NCBI GenBank assembly: GCA_947259275.1
Contig: CAMYMH010000004.1
Coordinates: forward strand, 122,412-186,411
DNA from: an uncultured Acidimicrobiaceae bacterium
GTDB taxonomy: Bacteria; Actinomycetota; Acidimicrobiia; Spongiisociales; SHLN01
Direction of reading: 5' to 3'
Length of the DNA: 64,000 bases
Shown: positions 10,913 through 17,539 of the stretch, piece by piece
Layout of the letters: each line of letters opens with the position of its first letter
Position numbering within the stretch: position 1 is the first letter of the stretch
Translations under genes and position numbers: made by a program
Notes under the pieces: generated by a model
Seen by the model: only the letters and a program-made list of their open reading frames with translations
What the model was told of the DNA's origin: nothing
The model's database searches: none

Positions 10913-10978
10913 TGCAGCCCGCGGTGCCGGGCACCGGAATGGGAGGACGAGCATTTCGACGTGGCACCGCGGGCTGCA
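10913..10978. repeat. Perfect 16-bp inverted repeat with 34-base spacer
   Basis: TGCAGCCCGCGGTGCC (10913-10928) is repeated in inverse orientation at 10963-10978, around a 34-base centre that itself begins GGGCACCGG. It lies in the gap between the hypothetical gene and moeB. It could be a small transposable-element relic, a cruciform or a transcribed hairpin. An AT-rich stretch with several TATAA-like words follows (10981-11030). Confidence 0.7.
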
Positions 10979-11053
10979 TGGGCGAATAAATACCAAATAA
11001 CGTGATATAACGTCAATGGAGACGGTATAAGGCGCGAAAGAAATGCCTGGCAA

Positions 11054-11080
11054 CCCAAGACCCAAGACCCAAGACCCAAG
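11054..11080. repeat. Seven-base tandem array, CCCAAGA x 3.9
   Basis: Three exact CCCAAGA units and a partial fourth, in register. One of several period-seven arrays in the intergenic DNA of this window. Confidence 0.9.
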
Positions 11081-11108
11081 CAGAGCATCGCGTGTCAAGG
11101 TGGTTTCG

Positions 11109-11275
11109 CTGGGCCTGGCGCCGGCGGCGCCGGCCGTCCCCAAGCTCGGGTTGCAGCACTCGGCTGCCCTTCGGGCAGCTAAGCAGTTGCTACGCAACTG
11201 CCAAGCCGGGCGTAAGCCCGGCCTTTCTCCGCCCTTGTCACGCGCCAGACATGACTCGGCGGAGAAATCGAAAAG
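11109..11275. repeat. Composite hairpin element, copy A
   Basis: Starts with the GC-rich block CTGGGCCTGGCGCC, then three hairpins: CTGCCC/GGGCAG (11164-11178, loop TTC), GCAGTTGC/GCAACTGC (11183-11201, loop TAC) and GCCGGGC/GCCCGGC (11205-11222). It ends with TTTCTCCGCC (11224-11233) pairing with GGCGGAGAAA (11258-11267), then TCGAAAAG. The first and last blocks recur at 45405-45517. The element directly precedes the moeB promoter. Confidence 0.8.
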
Positions 11276-11276
11276 A

Positions 11277-11282
11277 TACACT
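11277..11282 (+). promoter_or_regulatory. -10 box TACACT, leaderless start of the moeB-like gene
   Basis: TACACT, eight bases, then ATG 11291; no Shine-Dalgarno sequence in between (GTCCCCCC). Confidence 0.55.
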
Positions 11283-11290
11283 GTCCCCCC

Positions 11291-12460
11291 ATGCCAACGT
11301 TCAAAGAGCTGGTGGCGGCTGCGCGGGAGCGGATCCAGGAGGTCACTCCCGAGGAAGCCGAAGCCGCACTCGATCATGCCGTCTTCATCGACGTGCGCGA
11401 GAGCAACGAATTCGAGCTGGGTGCGATCGCGGGAGCAGCCCATATCGCCCGCGGAGTGCTCGAAAGCACCATCGGCAGCCGGGTCCCCGATCAGAACGCA
11501 GAGATCATCCTCTATTGCGCGGTCGGCGAGCGATCGGCGCTGGCTGCCGAGTCGCTGGCGGGACTCGGTTACACAAACGTCAGCTCGCTGGCTGGGGGGA
11601 TTGAGCGATGGAAGCGAGAAGGTCGGCGGTGGGACACACCTCTGACCCTCCGCAGCGACCAGCGGAGTCGCTACAGCCGCCATCTGTTGCTGCCAGAGAT
11701 CGGCGAGGCCGGGCAATCCCGCCTGCTCGACGCCCGGGTTCTGCTGGTAGGAGCAGGCGGGCTCGGCTCCCCCGCCGCTCTCTACCTGGCTGCCGCCGGA
11801 GTCGGGACGCTGGGCATCATCGACCATGACGTCGTCGATGTCTCCAACCTCCAGCGCCAGGTCCTCCACGGAGTCGACCGGATCGGAAGTCCCAAGGTCG
11901 AATCGGCCCGCCAAACATTGCGCAACATCAATCCGGACGTGAACGTCGTCGCCTACAAGGAGCGGCTCTCGGCCGAAAACGTTGTCGAGCTGGTCGGCGA
12001 TCACGACGTCATCGTTGACGGCGCCGACAACTTCCCCGCTCGCTATCTGTTGAACGACGCTTCGCTTCACGCCCGGCGCCCGGTGGTCCACGGATCGGTG
12101 TTCCGTTTCGAAGGCCAGGCAACGGTGTTCAAGCCCTATGGGGGCCCGTGTTATCGGTGCCTGGCGGCCAAGCCCCCACCGGCCGATCTGGCCCCGTCCT
12201 GTGCCGAGGCCGGCGTGCTCGGCGTGGTGCCGGGCATCATCGGTTCCATCCAGGCCCTGGAAGCCTTGAAGCTGCTGCTGGGAATCGGCGACCCGCTGGT
12301 CGGAACCTTGCTGGCTTTCGATGCCCTCGACGGTGAGTTCCGCAGGCTCACCTTCCGCCGCGATCCCAGCTGCCCGGCATGTAGTGACGAGGCCGCCCCG
12401 CCACGTATTGTCGAATACGACGAGTACTGCACCCCCGCCGGGAACGTCGCGCGCGAGTAG
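11291..12460 (+). CDS. Rhodanese-MoeB/ThiF fusion: sulfur-carrier adenylyltransferase/sulfurtransferase
   Basis: 389 residues. An N-terminal rhodanese domain (about 1-115) carries the catalytic cysteine C76 in LYCAVGERS. The E1-like adenylyltransferase domain (about 125-380) has the ATP loop G154-AGGLGSP, DVVDVSNLQRQ, the DGADNF motif and two zinc CxxC pairs (CYRC and CPAC). Family members adenylate the C-terminus of MoaD/ThiS-type carriers and load sulfur for molybdopterin, thiamine or cysteine synthesis. Typical actinobacterial MoeZ has the rhodanese domain at the C-terminus; here the order is reversed. No carrier protein gene is adjacent. The ATG is placed by the leaderless -10 box. Confidence 0.88.
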   Translation: MPTFKELVAAARERIQEVTPEEAEAALDHAVFIDVRESNEFELGAIAGAAHIARGVLESTIGSRVPDQNAEIILYCAVGERSALAAESLAGLGYTNVSSLAGGIERWKREGRRWDTPLTLRSDQRSRYSRHLLLPEIGEAGQSRLLDARVLLVGAGGLGSPAALYLAAAGVGTLGIIDHDVVDVSNLQRQVLHGVDRIGSPKVESARQTLRNINPDVNVVAYKERLSAENVVELVGDHDVIVDGADNFPARYLLNDASLHARRPVVHGSVFRFEGQATVFKPYGGPCYRCLAAKPPPADLAPSCAEAGVLGVVPGIIGSIQALEALKLLLGIGDPLVGTLLAFDALDGEFRRLTFRRDPSCPACSDEAAPPRIVEYDEYCTPAGNVARE

Positions 12461-12472
12461 GTCGATCGAGTT

Positions 12473-12817
12473 CCCCGCCCTGAGGGCGGGGAAGGCCGAG
12501 CGAAGCGAGGTCGGGGTAGGGGAAGCCCTTCGGGTTGCAACCCGAAGGGTTCCCAGGAACCCGAAGGGTTCCCGTCCACCTTCCCCTCGAGTGTCGTATT
12601 TCGCGACTGGCGCGACACGACGGGACTCCTCGCCGGATAGAGGTCGCCTCATTGCCCTTCCCCGCCCTGAGGGCGGGGTGGCTCCGCCGGAGGCGGAGAC
12701 GGGGTGGGGGAGGCCAGGAACCGCCAGTTCACTGGGTTTGCAGGCATGAGTGTCTCCCCCCATCCGTCCTCGGAGCTCGGCCGGGCTTCGGCCGGCTTAG
12801 GAGTTGCTTCGCAACTC
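12473..12817. repeat. Cluster of short perfect hairpins, including a 24-bp palindrome
   Basis: CCCCGCCC-TGA-GGGCGGGG occurs twice (12473-12491 and 12660-12678). A perfect 24-bp palindrome with half-site CCCTTCGGGTTG spans 12526-12549. GGAACCC-GAA-GGGTTCC is at 12556-12572, CTCCGCC-GGA-GGCGGAG at 12682-12698 and GAGTTGC-TTC-GCAACTC at 12801-12817. A 20-base word at 12752-12771 recurs at 50666-50685. The gap has no credible gene. Confidence 0.8.
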
Positions 12818-12874
12818 CATAGGAACCCGGAGGTCGGAGCATGGCCAATTTACGCATGTATTTCGCGATGCCCG

Positions 12875-12880
12875 TACAAT
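12875..12880 (+). promoter_or_regulatory. -10 box TACAAT upstream of the SpoIID-like gene
   Basis: TACAAT lies 46 bases before the SpoIID-like start, so this message would carry a short leader, which includes a seven-codon reading frame. No convincing -35 box was found. Confidence 0.35.
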
Positions 12881-12908
12881 CCGGGTGGGCATCAAGGAAG
12901 CGGAGCAC

Positions 12909-12929
12909 ATGCCGAAACTGTTGGTATGA
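12909..12929 (+). CDS. Six-residue leader peptide frame (MPKLLV)
   Basis: ATG-CCG-AAA-CTG-TTG-GTA-TGA, preceded by AAGGA (12894-12898). Its stop overlaps the SpoIID-like start as ATGA. The downstream gene has no ribosome site of its own, so translation could be coupled through this minigene. This is inference from arrangement only. Confidence 0.3.
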   Translation: MPKLLV

Positions 12930-15043
12930 ATGGTTTCCTGGCCGCGCGCGCTGGACGCTGGCTCGGTATCGGCCTGGTGCTCTCGCTGCTCGTCGTTCCG
13001 GGTGCGGCGGCAGCCGATCCGCCTGAAGAGCCCACCTTCACGTTCCTCGGCGGCGGCTTTGGGCACGGGACGGGTATGAGCCAATACGGGGCCCAGGGTC
13101 AGGCGCTCGAAGACCGCAGCTGGCAACAGATTCTCTCCACTTACTTCACCGGGGTCGGCTTTGCCGGCCTGGAGGCCGACCCGGCTCCGGGCCAGATCGG
13201 CGACGAGGGGCCGGTGTGGGTGGGTCTCGACCAGAACCTCACTCATCAGGACATTCGCATCTGGCCACTCACCGAGATTCCTCGCCACGTCACCGTGACC
13301 CGGGGCGAAGAACGAGCCGACGTCTTCCCGGGATCGAACAACATCATGTCATTCGACCTCACGCCTGATGGATGCACCTTCAGCGTCAGCGCCCTCACCT
13401 GGCCGGCCGGGCCATGCGAGTTCGACCTCGAATGGGACGGGTGGTCCGAAGCTCCAACCGTGGTCCTCGACACCACCCTGCTGGACACCAACCGATCCTG
13501 TGACCAGCCGGGCGAGCGGTGCTACTCGCGGGGCACGCTGATGATCCGTCCCAACGCCGCCGACGGCGACCCGGTGACCGGCTTCCATCTGGTGGCTCGC
13601 ATGGACATGCAGTCATATCTCTACGGATTGCTTGAGGTCCCCTACAGCTGGGATCCGGAAGCCCTCGCCGCCCAGGCGGTGGCAGGCCGGTCGTACGCAG
13701 CCAACAAGCAGGCTCTACGTCGTGACCCCGAAGAGGCTGCGCTCCGCCAGGAACTGTGCTGGTGCCAGCTCTATGACTCGACTGTCGATCAGGTCTACGG
13801 CGGGTGGGGCCGGGGGGCCGACTCGTGGCTGGAAGCAGTCGATACCACAGCCGGAATGGTGCTCCATCACTCGGAGGTGACGGCCCCGTCGTTCCATCCC
13901 CGGGCAGGTGAGCCGATTGCGGTGCCCACTTTCTACTCGTCGTCCACCTTTGGCCACACCGAGGACTCCGGTGTGGCCTTCGGCTCCGGCTTCACGCCCG
14001 GCTACCTGGTAGGAGTCCCCGATCCCTGGTCGCTGGCTCCGGCGGCCGGCAACCCCCTCGGCACCTGGGAGGAAGTCTTCACCCGTACCGAGCTGGCCGG
14101 ATTGGTCGGGCTCGATGCGGTCGATGATGTGTCCATCATCTCCTGGCTGCGCCCCGGGACCGAGCACCAGTCCGCCTACCAGATCACCTTCACCGGCACC
14201 GACGGCGGGGAACCGGCCTCGGTGACGCAATTCACCCGCCGGTTGCGGTCTCAGCTCGGCCTCTATTCGATGCAGATCACGTCGGTTGAGAAGTTCGTTC
14301 CCGATGGGTGGGTCGACACCGGGGGCGGCGGAGCTCTCGCCGACCAGGTGGCGATGCACGACCCGACCTCGGGCCAATGGCACATCCGGGACGGGGACGA
14401 GACGGTGCGCCCCGCCTTCTACTACGGCATCCCCGGCGACATCCCCATGGTGTGTGACTGGGACGGGCTCGACGGAGTCAGCACCGTCGGCCTGTACCGG
14501 GCCTCCCAGGGATACATGTACCTGCGGGACTCCAATGAGTTCGGCGTCGCCGAGAACGACTTCTTTTTCGGCATCGGCGAGGACCTTCCCATCTGCGGCG
14601 ACTGGGACGGCAACGGGACCGAGACGATTGGAGTTTTCCGGCCCTCCAACCGCACCTTCTACCTGGCCAACACCAACCAGACCCAATTCGCCGACGAAGA
14701 AGCCATCCTGGACGCGCCTGGATCCATCCCGCTGGCGGGCGATTGGAATGGTGACGGGTTCGACACCGTCGGTTTATTCGATCCGGTGTCGCGCACCCTC
14801 TCACTCACCAATTCGCTGGCCGACGCCACCATCGACTTCAGCTATGCCTACAACACGATCCCTGAGGACAGGATCATCGCCGGAGACTGGGACGGCGACG
14901 GCATCGACACGGTGGGGGTATTTCGCCCGCCGGACCTTACGTTCTATCTTCGGGACGATTTCGAGATGGATTACGCCAATCACCAAATTGAATTCGGCCA
15001 GGAACATTGGAACCCGGTAGCCGGGGTGTGGGACGCCGGTTGA
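12926..15043 (+). CDS. Secreted SpoIID/LytB-domain protein with C-terminal GDWDGDG repeats
   Basis: 705 residues. A signal peptide (about 1-28, ending PGAAAADP) is followed by GHGTGMSQYGA and a SpoIID core with the glutamate of LLEVPYSW and ALAAQAVAGRSYA. SpoIID proteins are lytic transglycosylases acting on denuded glycan strands. From about residue 470 to the end come four to five repeats of about 48 residues (FYYGIPGDIP..DWDG..TVGLYR..YLRDSN), which look like FG-GAP/VCBS calcium-binding blades; the protein ends AGVWDAG. The same module ends three other secreted proteins in this window. The upstream ATG at 12704 lies in repeat DNA; the signal peptide fixes the start at 12926. Confidence 0.85.
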   Translation: MNGFLAARAGRWLGIGLVLSLLVVPGAAAADPPEEPTFTFLGGGFGHGTGMSQYGAQGQALEDRSWQQILSTYFTGVGFAGLEADPAPGQIGDEGPVWVGLDQNLTHQDIRIWPLTEIPRHVTVTRGEERADVFPGSNNIMSFDLTPDGCTFSVSALTWPAGPCEFDLEWDGWSEAPTVVLDTTLLDTNRSCDQPGERCYSRGTLMIRPNAADGDPVTGFHLVARMDMQSYLYGLLEVPYSWDPEALAAQAVAGRSYAANKQALRRDPEEAALRQELCWCQLYDSTVDQVYGGWGRGADSWLEAVDTTAGMVLHHSEVTAPSFHPRAGEPIAVPTFYSSSTFGHTEDSGVAFGSGFTPGYLVGVPDPWSLAPAAGNPLGTWEEVFTRTELAGLVGLDAVDDVSIISWLRPGTEHQSAYQITFTGTDGGEPASVTQFTRRLRSQLGLYSMQITSVEKFVPDGWVDTGGGGALADQVAMHDPTSGQWHIRDGDETVRPAFYYGIPGDIPMVCDWDGLDGVSTVGLYRASQGYMYLRDSNEFGVAENDFFFGIGEDLPICGDWDGNGTETIGVFRPSNRTFYLANTNQTQFADEEAILDAPGSIPLAGDWNGDGFDTVGLFDPVSRTLSLTNSLADATIDFSYAYNTIPEDRIIAGDWDGDGIDTVGVFRPPDLTFYLRDDFEMDYANHQIEFGQEHWNPVAGVWDAG

Positions 15044-16056
15044 GCCCGGTCTCGCTGGTCCTGGTAACCCACAATTCCGAAGCCCACATCGAAGCGTCGC
15101 TCGGGATCCTTGTGAGCGACCCCGACGGGCCGGAAGAGATCGTGGTCATCGACAACGCGTCCACCGACGGCACCATCGGCATAGTCGAGCGCATGGGCGT
15201 CAAGCTCATCACCCTGGAAGAGAACCACGGGTTCGCCTATGGCTGCAACCTCGGAGCCTCGCTCACCCGCGGCGAGATCGTTGCCTTCCTCAACCCCGAT
15301 ACCGAGCCCAAGCCGGGCTGGCTGCCGCCGCTCCTCGAGGCCATCACCCGGCCCGGGATCGGAGCGGCCATGCCGGTGATGGATCTCACCTACTCCCCCG
15401 ACCACTGGTTCACCTCCCGCAGCGCCCTGACCTACCTCGGCTTCGCCTGGTCGACCGAGAGCGGAGACCCGATTCCGCCCGACCTCGAAGAGATGGAGGT
15501 GCCGTTTCCCTCCGGCGCGGCGTTCGTGATGCGCCGCCAGCTATTTGACTATCTCGGTGGCTTCCGCGACGAGTACTTCCTCTACCTGGAGGACGTCGAC
15601 CTCGGATGGCGGCTGCGCCTGATGGGCCTCAAGAGCGTTCAGGTGCCGGCGTCCCGGGTCTCTCACGACTACGAGTTCGGACGCCACGAACGGAAGATGT
15701 ACTACCTGGAACGCAACCGCCTGCGGATGGTCTACGCCAACTACCAACCGGCCACTCTGCTGCTGCTGGCTCCGGCGCTGATCCTGGTCGAGGTAGCCGT
15801 GGTTGCCGCCGCCATCCGCCACGGGTGGATCGATCAGAAGCTCCAGAGCTGGCGCGGGTTCGTGAAGCTGATTCCCCTGCTCCGTCAGGAAGCCCACCGT
15901 TCCCGTTCCATCCGCACGGTCGGCGACCGGGCGATTCTCGCCACCATGGACGCTGCCTTCCACGGCATCAACCAGTTCGAGATCCACCCGCTGGTTCGCT
16001 CCCTCAACCGCCTGGCCGTCTGGTACCTAGGCGTGCTCCGAAGGCTCGTCACCTAG
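15040..16056 (+). CDS. Glycosyltransferase family 2, rhamnosyltransferase-like
   Basis: 338 residues. A GT-A fold with SLVLVTHNSEAHIEASL, VVIDNASTDGT, the LNPDTEP acceptor/metal segment, FPSGAAFVMRR and YFLYLEDVDLGWRLR: the pattern of WbbL-type transferases that add deoxyhexoses to lipid-linked glycans. A hydrophobic helix follows at about 243-262. The TTG start at 15040 overlaps the preceding stop (TTGA); GTG 15028 or TTG 15007 are possible. Cotranscribed with the SpoIID-like gene. The sugar and acceptor are unknown. Confidence 0.85.
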   Translation: MSPVSLVLVTHNSEAHIEASLGILVSDPDGPEEIVVIDNASTDGTIGIVERMGVKLITLEENHGFAYGCNLGASLTRGEIVAFLNPDTEPKPGWLPPLLEAITRPGIGAAMPVMDLTYSPDHWFTSRSALTYLGFAWSTESGDPIPPDLEEMEVPFPSGAAFVMRRQLFDYLGGFRDEYFLYLEDVDLGWRLRLMGLKSVQVPASRVSHDYEFGRHERKMYYLERNRLRMVYANYQPATLLLLAPALILVEVAVVAAAIRHGWIDQKLQSWRGFVKLIPLLRQEAHRSRSIRTVGDRAILATMDAAFHGINQFEIHPLVRSLNRLAVWYLGVLRRLVT

Positions 16057-16099
16057 GGGGATCTGCCAGCGATTGAGCGGTCGAAGAAGCCGGTTGTGC

Positions 16100-17320
16100 C
16101 TACGACCAGGCTCCGGCAACGGCGGTTTGGTCGGTCAGTCCAAGGGAGATGGTGACCGTCTCAGGGTCCGGAGTGTGGTCGAGGAGCAAGCGGAACTCGC
16201 CCGTGCCTGGCCGGTGGTACCCGAGCGTGTCGGTTCCGTCGGCATCCCAATCGCCGACCACCAGCGAGTCGGTCGGGAGGAAGTCGGTCCTCGGCAGCGT
16301 GATGACGTTACCGAGCCGTTCACGGCCATCCGCCAGGTAGAGCATCCCGGTGCCCGGTCGATAAACCGCAACGCTGTCATGGCCCTTCCCAAACCAGTCG
16401 CCGGTCAGTGGGATGTCTCCTGGCTCCCCGAATCCGATCTCCGTGTCGGCAAAACCGATCGAGTTGCTGTTGCGGAGGTAGAAGGTGGCATTCGAGGGGC
16501 GAAAGACACCGATGGTGTCCCGGCCGTCGCCGTCCCAATCGCCGCACACCGGCACGTCTTCGGGAATCCCGTAGAAGATGGCAATATCGGCAATGCCGAA
16601 CGAATTGGTGTTTCGCAGGTAGAGGTAGCCAGAAGAGGGGCGATAGAGGCCGACCGAAGCCCGGCCGTCGCCGTCCCAGTCACAGGTGACGGGGACGTCT
16701 GAGGGCAAACCGTAGTGGAAGCCCGAAGCGGCGCCGTCGAGGGTCCAGGTTCCTCGGTCGGCATTGTGGAGCCCAACCCGATCGGCTCCGGGCGGAAAGA
16801 CGTAGCCGGCGGCCCCCGCCTCGTCCGGGGGCGTGGCCGAAAGCCCCTCGGGGCCCCGCATGAATACCACCGTCACGTACATAGCGCCGTCATCGCGGAT
16901 CACCACGCCCACTCCGGCGTAGTTGTAGTTGCCAACGACATTGGCTTGATGAGCGGGCGAATTCCAGAAAGCCCGGTCGAGAGACTCGGGATCGTACCCC
17001 ACTCCGACGTTCTCTCCGAGTGCGTACCAGTTGATCGTGACCGAACCGAGCTCGGGATTGTGACATATCCGGCCGCCGTCGGTGCAGCGGTCCTCTGATT
17101 GGTAGCGGCTGTGATCGCGAGCGTCGTCGACCAGATCCCAGTAGGGAGCGAGTGGCGAGAGGCTCAAGCCTGCCCGACGCTGGTTGATGAGCCTGAGAAA
17201 CTCCGACTCGGCGAATTCCACATTGGCGCTGACCGCTCCGGCCGGAAGCGCCACCGCCGTCAGCACCATCAGCAGGGCCGCAAAGAGGAGGATCAGCCGC
17301 CGGACAATCACTCGTGTCAA
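16100..17320 (-). CDS. Secreted CAP (SCP/PR-1) domain protein with C-terminal GDWDGDG repeats
   Basis: 406 residues from TTG 17320 (GTG 17311 is the alternative). A signal peptide (about 1-32) leads into a CAP domain (about 38-155) with HSRYQSEDR, GENVGVGY and WNSPAHQANVV, which carry the family's His/Glu positions. Bacterial CAP proteins are secreted and mostly of unknown activity. From about 180 to the end run four to five repeats like those of the SpoIID-like protein, with the same end motif (AGAWS). Repeats 1 and 2 each carry a cysteine (VTCDWDG and PVCGDWDG), as in the SpoIID-like protein, so a disulfide between blades is possible. Confidence 0.82.
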   Translation of the reverse strand: MTRVIVRRLILLFAALLMVLTAVALPAGAVSANVEFAESEFLRLINQRRAGLSLSPLAPYWDLVDDARDHSRYQSEDRCTDGGRICHNPELGSVTINWYALGENVGVGYDPESLDRAFWNSPAHQANVVGNYNYAGVGVVIRDDGAMYVTVVFMRGPEGLSATPPDEAGAAGYVFPPGADRVGLHNADRGTWTLDGAASGFHYGLPSDVPVTCDWDGDGRASVGLYRPSSGYLYLRNTNSFGIADIAIFYGIPEDVPVCGDWDGDGRDTIGVFRPSNATFYLRNSNSIGFADTEIGFGEPGDIPLTGDWFGKGHDSVAVYRPGTGMLYLADGRERLGNVITLPRTDFLPTDSLVVGDWDADGTDTLGYHRPGTGEFRLLLDHTPDPETVTISLGLTDQTAVAGAWS

Positions 17321-17384
17321 CGCTTTCTGTGGTCTTCTTACTCACAGAGAGCATCGGCAAGCGGGGGGAAAGCTTGACGAGGAG

Positions 17385-17412
17385 CCAACCGTCAACCGCC
17401 AACCGCCCACCG
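17385..17412. repeat. Seven-base tandem array, CCAACCG-type
   Basis: CCAACCG, TCAACCG, CCAACCG, CCCACCG in register (four units). Lies between the start of the CAP gene and the stop of the GH26-like gene. Confidence 0.85.
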
Positions 17413-17482
17413 TCATGGGCGCATTTCTTCGCCGGCTGGGGCGCTGTCCGCGTCAGGCCCAGACCCACCTACGAGAATCTCT

Positions 17483-17524
17483 GCGGTAGGCGGTGGGCGG
17501 TGGGCGGTGGGCGGTAGTCGGTCG
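17483..17524. repeat. Seven-base tandem array, GCGGTGG-type
   Basis: GCGGTAG, GCGGTGG three times, GCGGTAG and TCGGTCG in register (six units). It ends 15 bases before the stop of the GH26-like gene. Confidence 0.9.
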
Positions 17525-17539
17525 GGCGAAGCCCGTCCC

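Noticed and set aside
10883..12763. 626-codon minus-strand frame across moeB and the hairpin clusters
   Set aside because: Runs through repeats and antisense to a well-supported gene.
16073..16702. Plus-strand frame opposite the CAP gene
   Set aside because: Antisense shadow of the repeat module; a similar ghost appears opposite each of the four module proteins.
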